A stretch of 64,000 nucleotides of DNA from NCBI GenBank assembly GCA_014526335.1, contig JACTAT010000010.1, positions 4,954,282 to 5,018,281 on the forward strand, read 5' to 3'. The translations under genes and the position numbers were made by a program. Under the pieces are notes generated by a model. That model saw only the letters and a list, made by a program, of their open reading frames with translations, made no database searches and had not been told where the DNA came from. Positions 35,101-47,235 of the stretch are shown in pieces (the stretch's first letter is position 1; each line of letters opens with the position of its first letter). The DNA comes from Chrysaora quinquecirrha. Lineage: Eukaryota; Cnidaria; Scyphozoa; Semaeostomeae; Pelagiidae.

Positions 35101-35575
35101 CATTACTTCAAGATAGCCTCCACATTACTCCGCAACCACCACATTATTGATGATATCCTCCACATCACTGATGATAGCCTCCACATTACTTTAAGATAGC
35201 CTCCACAATACTCCGCAGCCACCACATTACGGAAAGATAGTCCTCCACATTACTGAACATCCTCCACGTTACTGAAAGATAGCCTCCACGTTACTGATGA
35301 TAGCCTCCACATTACTTCAAGATAGCCTCCACATTACTCCGCAACCGCCACATCACTGATGATATCCTCCACATTACTGAAAGATAGCCCTCCACATTAC
35401 TGCGCATCCTCCACATCACTGAAAGATAGCCCTCCACATTACTGAACATCCTCCACATTACTGCAAAAATTCCTCCACCTTACTGATGATATCCCTCCAC
35501 ATTACTGAACACCCTCCACATTACTGCGAAAATCCCTCCACATTACTGCACATCCTCCACAATACTGCGCAGACA
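35100..35575. repeat. Minisatellite of CCTCCACATTACTG units
   Basis: About 475 bp of variable 15-30-bp units built on CCTCCACATTACTG plus spacers such as AAAGATAG, ATGATAG and AACAT. Roughly twenty copies. The core CTCCACATTAC also occurs within the candidate peptide-gene exon at 36943-37038. Confidence 0.9.
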
Positions 35576-35635
35576 TTACCTAGGGTGGTTTACCTTGGGT
35601 CTTGGGCCACAGTCGCCCGAGCCTTGCTTCTCGCC

Positions 35636-38600
35636 TTAAATTTGAATGCGTCTTCGACAGCGATCCCAACTCCAGCCTGGATATACGATAAATAAAGAGG
35701 TTTCAAGATAAATTCCTTGCAACAGCACAAACAAATAACCCACAAGGGCCATTCTTTACCACATAGATTTGACCAGGGAAACAAGTCGGTTTAACTTCAT
35801 CAAATCGTAGGGAATTACGGCAAAAATTAATGAAACTGACGAATGTATGTGAACATGGCCCTGACCAAAGGATCAAACATTATTTGTCAAACATTTGAAA
35901 TTTTCCTACCACGCAATTGTTGTGGGGTTTAGATTTAGGATCTTGGTTAGATTTGCTTGGGTTATTTGTTTTTCATTTAAGCTTGTTTTTAAATACCTTT
36001 TAGTGTTATCGTGTGTTTTTATCTCGCTTTTTAAGATGCTTTTAAGTAATTATGTTTTCTTGGATTTTTTGAAATAATAGAATAATTGAGTAGAAGGTCA
36101 TAGCATAAGTAGAGTAATTAGAGTATTTTAAGGAGTATTTTAAAGGTATGTTTAGATGTTTAGATGTTTAGATGTATGTTAAGAGGTTGGTGTGAGAGAT
36201 TTTGAGAGTTAGAGTTAGGAGAGTAAGTGTTAAGAGTTCATACGAGTTATTAAGAGTTCATACGAGTTATTAAGAGTTCATTCGATATTTATCAACATAA
36301 TTATTTTGTATATATAGTTCATACTTAGGCCTAGTTTAGACAGCGCATTATGGGCGCGGCGAATGAAATTCAGCTTGCATCACGAATGATGCCACTGTTA
36401 GAGCGCTTTAAACTACATGATGGATTTAGACAGCGAATTTAATTAAGAGAGCATTAAAGGAAAAGATATAATTCGCTTGAGGCAGCGCATTATGAGCGCA
36501 TTTAATAACTTAAGTCGCTTCAAAAAGTGGTTGGTTTATACAGCGCATTATGAGCGAATTAAATTGACACTTAGACAGATTTTTAGGCAATAATTTAATT
36601 CGCTGCGCCCATAATGCGCTGTCTAAACTAGTCATTTATATTTTTATTGGATTTGGTTTTTCGTTTACTCGATCGCCGCTACCTTTACGCTATACGGACA
36701 TTGAAATACAACACAATGTTTGACCGTTTGGCCACGCAAACATCGCTTCACAAGCAGCATGTGCTTAAAAATGTCTATGACAAATTTCAAAAACAATTTC
36801 TGCTTGTTGCAGGCAAAAAAGTCTATCAAGCAACGTTTTACAGCATGGCAAAGCAGTCAAAGATATCGTTTCACAAACAAATTGCAAATGTTTGACAAAA
36901 GATGTTTCATCCTTTGAAGCGGCCTAAGAATCATCTACTTACCACGCTTTTCGTTTTCTCTGACGTCGATATCATCTGGTTCTGGCCAATCATCTTCTTC
37001 GAATCTTAACTCCTCCACATTACGCGCCTCAAAGGTACCTTTCAAGCAAAAAAATAAACGTAAGTAGGAAGATTATAGATAAGTGGATAAGTGGATAAGG
37101 AGATAAGGGGATAAAGTGGTAAGGGGATAAGTGGATAAAGGGACAAGTGGATAAGTGGATAAGTGGATAAGGGGATAAGTGGATAAGGGGATAAGGGGAT
37201 AAGTGGATAAGTGGATAAGTGGATAAGGGGATAAGTGAATAAGTAAATAAGTGGATAAGGGGATAAGGGGATACGTGGATAAGTGGATAAGGTGATAAGG
37301 GGATAAGTGGATAAGTGGATAAGGGGATAAGTGGATAAGTCGATAAGTGGATAAGGGGATAAGTGGATAAGTGGATAAGTGGATAAGTGGATAAGTGGGT
37401 AAGTGGATAAGTGGATAAGTGGATAAGTGGATAAGTGGATAAGTGGATAAATGGATAAGTGGATAAGTGAATAAGTGGATAAGAGGATAAGTGGATAAAT
37501 GGATAAGAGGATAAGTGGATAAATGGATAAGTGAATAAGTGGATAAGTGAATAAGTGGATAAATGGATAAGAGGATAAGTGGATAAGTGGATAAGGGGAT
37601 AAGTGAATAAGTAAATAACTGGATAAGGGGATAAGTAGATAAGTGGATAAGGGGATAAGTGGATAAGTGGATAAGTGGATAAGGGGATAAGTGGATAAGG
37701 GGATAAGGGGATAAGTGGATAAGTGGATAAGTGGATAAGTGGATAAGGGGATAAGTGGATAAGTGGATAAGTGAATAAGTGGATAAGAGGATAAGTGGAT
37801 AAGTGGATAAGGGGATAAGTGGATAAGTGGATAAGTGGATAAGTGGATAAGTGGATAAGGGGATAAGTGGATAAGAGGATAAGTGAATAAGTGGATAAGA
37901 GGATAAGTGGATAAATGGATAAGTGAATAAGTGGATAAGTGAATAAGTGGATAAATGGATAAGAGGATAAGTGGATAAGTGGATAAGGGGATAAGTGAAT
38001 AAGTAAATAACTGGATAAGGGGATAAGTAGATAAGTGGATAAGGGGATAAGTGGATAAGTGGATAAGTGGATAAGGGGATAAGTGGATAAGGGGATAAGG
38101 GGATAAGTGGATAAGTGGATAAGTGGATAAGGGGATAAGTGGATAAGTGGATAAGTTGATTAGTGGATAAGGGGATAAGTGGATAAGGGGATAAGTGGAT
38201 AAGTGGATAAGTTGATTAGTGGATAAGGGGATAAGTGGATAAGGGGATAAGTGGATAAATGGATAAGGGGAAAAGTGGATAAGTGGATAAGTGGATAAGG
38301 GGATAAGTGGATAAGTGGATAAGGGAATAAGTGGATAAGGGGATAAGTGGATAAGGGGATAAGGGGATAAGTGGATAAGGGGATAAGTGGATAAGTGGAT
38401 AAGGGAATAAGTGGATAAGGGGATAAGTGGATCAGTGGATAAGGGGATAAGTGGATAAGGGGATAAGTGGATAAGGGGATAAGTGGATAAGTGGATAAGT
38501 GGATAAATGGATAAGGGGATAAGTGGATAATTGGCTAATTTGATAATTGGATAATTGTTTGAGTGATTAATTTCTCAATTAGTTAATTAGTTAGATAGAT

Positions 38601-38977
38601 AATTTGTTAATTAGTTTGTTTGTTTGTTCGTTAGAAGAACACGTTTTTAGTTAGTTGGTTTGTTAGTTAGTTTAATTAGTCAAACAAAATTGGAAGTAAC
38701 AAATGAAATCATTTATACTGCTTTCACACTGACACTTCAAAACCAGCTTTATTCAAACCAGCTTCGATTTCGACCAATCAGATCCAGTCGATTTGTCAAG
38801 CTGACCAATCAGAATGCAGAATTTTTAAAGCTAGTTTTATTTAAACCGGTATAACTTGCAGTATGAAAGCAGTATTACTGTGACTGAATACTTACTACAA
38901 ATTGTAAGAGCGTATCCGAGTAACTTGAGTCCAATATGCAAAGCCAAGTCCAGAAGGAAATACAACATTTTTTTCAT
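35636..38977 (-). CDS. Candidate small secreted peptide precursor (72 aa), three exons
   Basis: Exons 38977-38896, 37038-36943, 35676-35636, with strong sites (TGTA|GTAAGT; TTTTTTTGCTTGAAAG|GT; CGTG|GTAAGT; TATCCAG|GC) and matching phases. The product has a hydrophobic N-terminus (MKKMLYFLLDLALHIG..., about 27 aa) that could be a signal peptide, then an acidic propiece (EELRFEEDDWPEPDDIDVRE). A dibasic KR and a short basic tail GWSWDRCRRRIQI before TAA follow. This layout is typical of neuropeptide or antimicrobial-peptide precursors. I do not recognise the peptide. An upstream in-frame ATG (39052) would add 25 residues. Large satellite arrays sit in its introns. Alternative: the last exon also has an open frame in phase 0 (AGVGIAVEDAF...), so the true C-terminus is uncertain. 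Confidence 0.4.
35856..36927. mobile_element. MITE of the GGCC..CCAAAxGATCAAACA family, interrupted copy
   Basis: Left end GGCCCTGACCAAAGGATCAA ACATT, right end GATGTTTCATCCTTTGAAGC GGCCTAAG. The distance (1.07 kb) is larger than the 25.1-kb copy because another MITE (36333-36630) and AT-rich sequence lie inside. Confidence 0.55.
36333..36630. mobile_element. MITE, TAGTTTAGACAGCGCATTATG ends
   Basis: Terminal inverted repeat of about 30 bp: left TAGTTTAGACAGCGCATTAT GGGCGC, right GCGCCCATAATGCGCTGTCT AAACTA. The word CAGCGCATTATGAGCG recurs three times inside. 298 bp, nested in the larger MITE 35856-36927. Confidence 0.8.
37067..38535 (+). repeat. 8-bp satellite (GTGGATAA/GGGGATAA)n, about 1.47 kb
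   Basis: Units GTGGATAA and GGGGATAA alternate for about 180 copies, with rarer variants (GTGAATAA, GAGGATAA, GTAAATAA). Higher-order blocks are repeated; for example, a segment with AGTAAATAACTGGATAAGGG occurs at about 37610 and again near 38005. It lies in intron 1 of the candidate peptide gene. Confidence 0.95.
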
Positions 38978-39375
38978 CTTCAAAATCCCCTCTTCCTCAA
39001 TTTGAAAAAATGCAAAAATCTTTATATATAAGTAAATTTGCTTCTTTTTCATGACATTATTAGTGTAAGAAAGTTTAAGGAATACCTTAATAACAGTGTT
39101 TCCTATTTCAAGCCTCTGACTTTATGCTTTAAATCACTCGAGGTAGTTCAAATAGTAAGAGGAAAAACTTTATAGCCAAACTATTCATTATTCATCGCAA
39201 ATACATATGCAGTTTTTCACCTATTGTATGATTTTAAGCTGTATTAACATCACAGCATACTGCAGGCTTATACCTAAGGATGAAAGCGGAATTACCATCG
39301 CGGAACCACAATTGACGTCTGCGTTTAAGAAAGAGATTTTAATGCCGAATGTGTCTTTTTACAGAGTTAAGGGGA

Positions 39376-39763
39376 TACACGCATTTTTTTTTTATAAGGA
39401 AGCGCTTTGTAAGGAAGGTAGTACTCGGACTGGCAAAAACTTAAGGAATTTCTAGTACTGGACCGGAGACTACTAAGGAATCTGACTTTTTCTTTAACTT
39501 AGCATTTCGATTAAAAAGATGAAGTTTTGAATTAACGGAGCAAGCAATACTTATCACCAATGGTTTTCAATCAGTATTAATTTCTACTCGTCTTCTGAAA
39601 CCTTTATGACCTATATTTCTTTGACCATTGGTTGTTTTTAAGAATCAAAAAGTAAGAAGTTAAGGAATTGCTAAGGAATATTGAGTACTCAATTTTCACC
39701 ATCAGTTAAGGAATTTTCAGTACTGACACTGAGCCGAACTTCCATATAAAAAAAATGCGTGTA
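39376..39763. mobile_element. ATAAG-family element E6 (word AAGGAA[G/T])
   Basis: Left end TACACGCATTTTTTTTTTAT AAGGAAG, right end CTTCCATATAAAAAAAATGC GTGTA. TTAAGGAATT and TAAGGAATATTGAGTACTC recur within. About 388 bp. Confidence 0.7.
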
Positions 39764-39779
39764 AAGAAGCAAGCTCCTG

Positions 39780-41900
39780 CGAATATCAGGCAAATCCTTG
39801 AAATCCATTCGAAACATACAAACGACTAAGCGTTGAAGACAGTCGTCCATCGCTACTGGTGCTACTTTGAACATGGCGCCAACAAGGGGGGGGGGCTTGA
39901 CGTTGATTCCCGGGGGGGTAGTAACTTCAATAGATCAGTGACGGGGGTGTGCAATTTTCGTAATAAAAAGTTGACCCCAAAATTAATGCAGATTCTAAAA
40001 AGTATACCCCAAAGTTCACAAAGAAATATTAATATAGTACATAGAAATGCTCAAAAGTCTGTTTATAGAGTTATACAGCTGAAATTTATTTGGCAGTTAT
40101 TGTGACTATCAAAATTGATAATCTTAGCAAAAATGATACCCCAAGTGTGTAATTTTAGCAAATTTGATACCCTAAAATTTATTTTTCGCCCCTAAAAAGG
40201 TACCTCAAAAAATGGCACAGCCTATATCCATACATATGGGAGTTCCCCCCCCCCCCCGGGCGTTGATTACACAAGTCAGAACACTAACGAAGCAGAATTT
40301 AATTAGTCAAAGCGGAAAAGAAAACAGAAGGCTGAATGGACAATAGAATCATTGGATTGCTTAGAGCTTAGTAAACTTTTTTTCATGACAAGAATGGCAG
40401 CAAATTGACAACATTCAACACCAAGCTGAGAAATTCTTCCTCGAATGAAACCCCATAGGATAGCAACGAAAGGCCATTGAAAAAAATTTATGAATGCACA
40501 ATTGTTAAACTTGTTCTAAATTCTGATTATTGCAAGGCGCTTCTGTAAGCGGAAATTTCCTTGCCGCTTGCATTCATGTAGCACGGCGTGCGCTTTCATG
40601 GTGCTGCTATTGACGAAACATGCAATTAGCAAAATCGGTCACAATGCGCATTAATTACTGCAATTCGTCGCCCTTATTTGGCCAAAATTTTTCAAATGTT
40701 TTCGGCCTCCACGGGGTAGAATTTTTTCCAGCAGTTTATTTAAACCCAGCAGTTTATTTAGCTTTCCTAAATATCAGCATTTGTAGGTATTTGCTAGTTC
40801 ATTTCCCAAACAAGAAAGCCAAATTTGCATATTTAGTAAAACATGCGTTTCTCCCAAGAAAATCTAGATTTCGGACGAAAAAGACACCCTTCAATATAAG
40901 ATGCACTTCATCCTTTGCATTAAATCAATAAACAAAACTTTTTTACTACTTATTCACCAGTAGAAAAACTACGCCGAGAACTAAGCCTTATTAAAAGCAT
41001 TTTAGTTTTGCTAATTTAGCGAAAAGAACGAATTTAATGTTCAAATACAATTAGCCAGGTGGAAGGAGATTAGGCCATTATTTGATGCTGAAATTCGCAA
41101 AAGTTGCGTGCAGTTATGAAGTAATTGTAATAACGACATATAAGTCCTAAGCCCGACTATGCCTAGAAAGGTCTGGGCTGAATGTGTCAGAGTTAAGAGA
41201 GTCCAAATGTCACGTTGCCTGACGGGTTTTCAATGCATTTCCATAACTCTCGTAACCTTGTTTATGAAGTGCTGCATCTGTTGTTTCTGATGTCCCTCCT
41301 TGCCAAGGAACCAAGCAATACACTGACATGTTGTAGAGGATCTAGAGCACCATTGCGCCTGTTAACTTTAGGAATGTTAGCGTTATATCCCTTAAAGCGG
41401 TTTAGTACAACGGTGCATTAGGATTTTAAAATATGTTTTCTTATTGGAGAGCCCCTTGAAAACCAGCACATTGCTGAAGGGTTACTCTCCGTAAACAAAT
41501 GAAAATGAAAAAATATGAATGAGTGCGAAAAGAGCGCGAAATTATAGACAGCAAGTTCACTTATGCAGGCTTGGATGCATACAGACAATACATAAGACTA
41601 AGACCTCTTGTAAAACCGATAAAATCTGTTTTTGAAGGACAATTGAGCAGTGAGACGCGCAAAATTAAGCGCTTAAAAGACGGTAGGCGATCTCCGCTAG
41701 GCGATTCGCGCGAAGAGCTATTTCATTTCATTCTCTTTATTCTTATGTTTACACAATACCCTTTCAGCATTACAAAAAGAAAAACCTTGAGCAATCGTGT
41801 CGTGACGAAAAGTATATGGCATTCAGGCATTCGCTTGAATTCGTATCATGAAAATGCGCTTTTCGCCGATTCGATGTAACATTAATTACCTACAGCTACT
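39780..41900. other. No gene recognised; one C/G-run repeat at 39885-40260
   Basis: 39885-40260 is bounded by GGGGGGGGG and CCCCCCCCCC blocks and belongs to the dispersed repeat also seen at 8.8, 22.1 and 63.3 kb. Open frames at 40620-40931 and 41523-41879 (plus) have no recognisable domain or conserved motif. Confidence 0.5.
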
Positions 41901-41964
41901 TTGATAATTATTGCGTTCGATTTATTTCGTAAATTCAGGTAATCAACGCGAAACAACGTTATTT

Positions 41965-42200
41965 GACGCGCGAGATATCCTTTTTGGACGCGCGATATTT
42001 CAAATTTACCGCACGGCTGCTCTTTTTAACAGACATCCTAAAAATAGGCACAAAAGCCAATGTCGACGCGCGTTATTTCAAATTTACCGCAAAGCTGTTA
42101 TTTTCAACAGATTTCTTAAACAAGGCACAATACTGTAGCCAATTTCGACGCGTGTTGTTTCACGGCTACTTTTTCTTATCAGATATCCTACAAGAGTCCC
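41965..42200 (+). repeat. Tandem repeat, unit about 85 bp, three diverged copies
   Basis: Units begin GACGCGCGATATTTCAAATT (about 41978), GACGCGCGTTATTTCAAATT (about 42065) and GACGCGTGTTGTTTCACGG (about 42147). Each continues with a CTGCTCTTTTTAACAGA-like segment. The open frames through it follow the period and are not taken as a gene. Confidence 0.65.
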
Positions 42201-42367
42201 CCCGGCAGCTGGTGGCATAGTAGCGTTTACCTTGCTAATCACATAAACAAATAAATTATCGTGACGTAGGAGGAACACATAAAAAATCTCATTACGGAAT
42301 CACAGGTCTTCATTGGACTGCAGTTCTGGTCGACGCTGGACGCTTGCGGAGGTATTCTTAGTAAGAA

Positions 42368-42833
42368 CGATTTCTTTTTATGAAGCCTATGTTCTTATTT
42401 CTATGAAATATCGCTATTTTTTAAGGAAGCACGTCTATTGCGCCTATTTTACTTTCTTCACTTGAATTTGTTGAGTCCGTTTTCGTGGCACGAAAGTTAT
42501 CACTAAGAATAGCAGAAATATGCTTCGGCAGTGAAACCGTTTTCATTCGACACCCTTCAGAGGATCGAAGCTAAATTTGATCATCATTTTATACGCTCTT
42601 TATCTTATTAAGAATCGAGCTCGAGGTCTAGTTCTTAAAGTTTTTAATATTTGGACCTCGTTTGATTGAATCGAGTTGAATTGTAGTACCAAAATTTCTT
42701 AATAGTTCCTTGATTTCAATTAGATCTACTGTATATAACTGCATATTCAGGCTGTTGTAAAAAAGTTCTTATAAATTTCCGGCCGTCCGTGGGCTCATTA
42801 TAAAGTGGTTCTTTATAAGAAAAAATCGTATAT
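42368..42833. mobile_element. Possible ATAAG-family element E7 (word AAGAACT/AAGAACC)
   Basis: The right end GGTTCTTTATAAGAAAAAAT CGTATA is clear. The left end (near GAACGATTTCTTTTTATGAA) is weak. Internally AGTTCTTA and AGTTCTTATAAATTTCC occur. Limits are tentative. Confidence 0.4.
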
Positions 42834-43289
42834 TCTGGCGATTCAAACGAAGCGAACATTCCAGCGAGTCAAGCGTATTATGAAGAGTGTCAAACGAAAA
42901 CTCTTGTAGTATGTAGAAGACAAAATGGTTAATAATATTTTTCGCCGTTATGTTATTTTGTCATTGCTCTTTATTATGCATGTAGGTATCATCATTTTGT
43001 AGCCTTCAACAAGTTTTTACCTTTTATGTTCGTAGTTACCTAGTGAGAAACCGATTCAAAATGGGTTAAACGATGATGTAACCTTTGAAAACTTATAGAG
43101 GTATTTGTGTTTAGCTCGGGCGGAAAGACAGTTAACTTTCTTGAAACGTAGTACGCCTGAATATAAAACTCCAGTTTATGGCTTTTAGCTACAAAAAATC
43201 CTTCAAATTCTAGCCTCTCCTTTCCGTTCAACGCACGGCTGGAGGAATCTTCCTGGTTTACATGTAGATAACAGAGCGAAACGAAAGTT

Positions 43290-43715
43290 GTTCTTCTAGA
43301 GGGGCTGTTTTGGGGGGTCTGGAAACCGTAAAACCGCTCAAAATTTGCTCAAAACCGTGAAAACATGCGATATTTTGAACAGAATCTCCGTTTTCACAAG
43401 AATTGCTCAGAATCTATTAAAACTCTTGGTTGGTCCACCTTTACTGCTTACTTCACGTTTTTGAGACGTTTTCCTCTGATAAAAAATTTTATTCTCATTG
43501 CGGGCTGATTTGTAGCTTCACGGAGTCGGCCTTCAGCACCAAAAATGCAAATCTTAATCAAAAACCGGAAAAAATTATCCAAAAATGCCGTAAAACCGTT
43601 CACCGACGAGATTTTCAAAACCGAAAAACCGCGTAATTTCTCGTAAAAACCGAAAACCCGAGCCAAAATATTGTCAAAACCGTGTACCGTGTAACCGTAA
43701 AACCTAAAACCCCTC
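43290..43715. repeat. Dispersed repeat rich in AAACCG/CGGTTT (copy 1)
   Basis: Begins near GGGGGGTCTGGAAACCGTAA and repeats AACCG words (AAAACCGTGAAAAC, CGTAAAACCG). A second copy at 59270-59920 shares the same blocks in order (AATCTATTAAAACTCT, AGACGTTTTCCTC, GAGTCGGC) but is interrupted by element E11. Confidence 0.7.
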
Positions 43716-44143
43716 TTCTTGGTTTACATGTAGTTTTTGACAGAATGAAAGGAAATTTGTTTACGTCTGGCGGCTGTCATTTGGATTTTCTTCTAATATC
43801 AATCAGGCTAATGCTGTTTTTAGTGTTTACTATATTTTGCAATTTTGCCTGGGAAAAGCAAATCTGTCTAAACAAAACACATGGTAATAAACCTTATGAT
43901 CAAGTGTTCTCAAGTTTTTTGCGATTTTTGAAGTAGATGCGACTACCACCCATCGAAACTAGCCGTTGTTACGATAGGTGTATTTGGAATATGAGATTCC
44001 ATATAAATAAGTTACCGATGTTTTTTTAAATCGCCAAAAGTGCGCCTTTTATCGATTTTCTTATTTTCTAAGCAGAAAACCCTATTCATGTGTATATACA
44101 ACCATTTATTTCATGACTCTTGAGTAGATAGCAAGCAATACAG

Positions 44144-44144
44144 T

Positions 44145-44202
<58 letters not shown>

Positions 44203-44225
44203 CGATGGCAATGATGATGATGATG

Positions 44226-44262
<37 letters not shown>

Positions 44263-44642
44263 AATGATGATGATAATGATGTTGACAATGATGATGACAA
44301 TGATGATGATCGATCATGATGATGATGATCGATGATTGATGGTGGTGGTGATCATCGATGATTATCGTGATGATCGATCATGATGATGATGATCGATGAT
44401 TGATGGTGGTGGTGATCATCGATGATTATCGTGATGATGATCATGATGAGCATGGTGATCATGCTGATCGATGATTGCTTGGGATCATTGCCTGATGATG
44501 ATGATTGATCATCATCAGCATCACCATCATAATCATCATTAACAGAACCATCATCAGCAGGCAATGATCATCAGCATCACCAATCATCGATTATCATGAC
44601 CGTCTTACTCATTACGATCACCACCAACATCAATCATTGAGT

Positions 44643-44680
<38 letters not shown>

Positions 44681-44702
44681 CATCATCACCATCATCGTCT
44701 TC

Positions 44703-44737
<35 letters not shown>

Positions 44738-44776
44738 GTCTTCTCATCATCATCGTCATCATCATCATCATCACCG

Positions 44777-44862
<86 letters not shown>

Positions 44863-44899
44863 GTCTTCTCATCATCATCGTCATCATCACCATCATCAC

Positions 44900-44977
<78 letters not shown>

Positions 44978-45055
44978 CATCATCATCCTCATCATCATCA
45001 TCATCGTCTTCTCATCATCATCGTCATCATCATCGTCATCATCATCATCATCACC

Positions 45056-45122
<67 letters not shown>
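44144..45122. repeat. GAT/ATC trinucleotide tracts in inverted arrangement
   Basis: Positions 44144-44460 are mainly GAT repeats, with GATCGATGATTGATGGTGGT sub-blocks repeated at 44320-44440; 44640-45122 is mainly ATC repeats with TCGTCTTCTCATC interruptions. Because ATC is the complement of GAT, the two halves can pair. The long Ser-, His-, Ile- or Met-rich open frames here are artefacts of the repeat. Confidence 0.95.
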
Positions 45123-45123
<1 letters not shown>

Positions 45124-45711
45124 CTGCAAGGCTGGAGTTTGAAAAATCAATTCTGTATCTCTAAAATAAATTATCCGATAATTCAAATCGTGTTCAGTTG
45201 AAAAGGGTGTTCAGCATTTCTCCCTTTTTGTATGCGGAAATTCAGTCACATCAGATCAGTCATGTGTTTGTGAGGTCAAGGCTAAGGAAGATTATGGGGA
45301 TTTATCAAAAAGTGCCGCACTGTACCAAACGCGTGTGGGTGGGGATTGAAACCAGCTAAAACAGTATAAAATGTAGATCAACACCACTGCAACTGTTACA
45401 TTAATCAGTTGAAAGAAACGTCACCTGAGTTTTCGCAAGAGTGGACTACTACAGGAAGGCAAAGTTCCGAAATTTGTACCGGTGGAAAATTGTTTACAAA
45501 AAAGTAAGTTACAGTAACAAATGATTTTATATTGTTGTTTAGATTTGACACTTGAATGAGTTTGATAAGAAACAAATGTATCGGAAGTTTCGTCAAAGAT
45601 TACAGATTTGCGGCTGGAGAGGAAACACGGAAATGGTATATGTAAATGTAATGGGATGTAATGCGTTCCAGCATTTACTTAGCTGTTAGACTGAACAATT
45701 TTTCATAAGAA

Positions 45712-46323
45712 TATACGTTTTTCTAAAGAACAGCTTTTGCAAGGAACTTGAGGCTGATAACCCCTGAAAATTTAGGAAATTTAAGGAATTATCGAGGATC
45801 GGAAGAAAAAATAAGAGCTTTAAGAAAAGGATCGTTTTTAACTTTATACAACCAAATATCTTAATATAAACGAATTTCCAATTGTATCGGGTTTTTATAA
45901 AGAACCATGTACATAGTAGAAGGCCAAAAAGTTTAAAGAACTTCTCACGAGAACTTCTACTACTATAGATAAAATGGCTAAGGAAAATTTGCATATTCTT
46001 ATCACTGCAAATAACCAAGATTTTGGAAGCCAAAACTCAAATAAATTGTACGTTACGTATGTATCAAATGTTTCTTCGAGCACTTTCCAGCTTTACTCAC
46101 CTACAAGCGTCTCTATTTTAATAGTCATGGCACTATAAATATAATACGTTAAAATTAAGGAACTATAAAGGAACTTCTGGTAATTCAATCACAAGAGGTC
46201 CAAAAATAAGGGACTTTAGGAACTATTAAAGAAACTTTTTGTATTCAATCGAATTAAAAGAGGTCCAAAAATAAGGGACTTTAGGAATTAGAATTTGAGC
46301 CAGGTTCTTTATAAAAGAGTGTG
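45712..46323. mobile_element. ATAAG-family element E8 (word AAGGAAC / AAAGAAC)
   Basis: Left end TATACGTTTTTCTAAAGAAC, right end GGTTCTTTATAAAAGAGTGT GA. Internally TAAGGAACTATAAAGGAACT and a duplicated AGAGGTCCAAAAATAAGGGA block. Longer and more diverged than the other members. Confidence 0.55.
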
Positions 46324-46841
46324 AATTTCTAAAAAGAGTAGCTATTTAGCTATACAAAGAAGACACGTTGCTGTTTTGTGGTTCTTTTAGCTCATGTCTA
46401 CTCCTCCGCATCGTTTGATTTTTTCTATCCTTTCCAAAGAAACACCCTATAAATAGGCTCTTAAACAACTTTTTAATCGAGCAAGACTCTCAACTCTCTA
46501 AAGCTTCATTGTCATTCCATCTTTCATAAGAAAAGTAACTTCACAAGCCTCGCTTGCACATTTTTCGCGGAACTATTTTTTTGTTGGTGATGACGCCCAA
46601 GCGGAACAAAAACTAGTGTTTCAGCTCGAAACATCGATTTGCTCAAATTTCAAACAAGAAGAAAAAATAAATTGAAATAAAAGAAAAAAAATAAATGCCC
46701 AAACATTAAACCTCGAATTCTAGCATAAAAAATTCGCAAGCCATATTGACATTACGATAGGGTAATCGTAAGCCCGTAGGGGTTGCCCGGTTGCGTGGCC
46801 CCCCTAACAACAAATCTCAACTTGTGTAGTTTGAGCTTATT

Positions 46842-47235
46842 TTCACGTTTTTTTTATAAGAAACCGGTTTATAAGAAACCCAGAACTAGACACCCAAAAA
46901 ATTAAGAAACTTTTAGAACTACGAGGAAGGAGTCAAGAAACTTGCGACATTTTTGTGTCAGTTTTCTAACATACTGATTTCACATTTGTGGAGGTAGTAA
47001 TTAGTTCTCAAGCATTCACATGCAATTTCACGCAACAGTGTGGCTAATTCCGTGCAATTTCTCGCACCTGTCAGCAATACTGTTTCCCACAGAAGGTTTC
47101 TTGTCGTTTTTACTGCAATTTATTTCCATCTAATTAAGAAACTGTTAAGAAACTTTTAGAACTAAAATTGGGCCAAAAATTAAGAAACTTTTAGAACTAG
47201 GCCCTGAGCCAGGTTTCTTATAAAAAAAACGTGTA
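46842..47235. mobile_element. ATAAG-family element E9 (word AAGAAAC)
   Basis: Left end TTCACGTTTTTTTTATAAGA AACCGG, right end CCAGGTTTCTTATAAAAAAA ACGTGTA. AAGAAACTTTTAGAACTA occurs several times. The body closely matches E1 (GAACTAGACACCC; TAATTAAGAAACTGTTA), so E1 and E9 are copies of one subfamily. Confidence 0.8.

Noticed and set aside
41523..41879. 118-aa plus-strand frame as a gene
   Set aside because: No domain, signal peptide or splice context is visible, and it overlaps nothing conserved. Chance is sufficient in 60 kb of AT-rich DNA.
44637..45164. 175-aa open frame rich in Ile, Ser and His
   Set aside because: Pure translation of an ATC microsatellite; no splice sites or conserved sequence.
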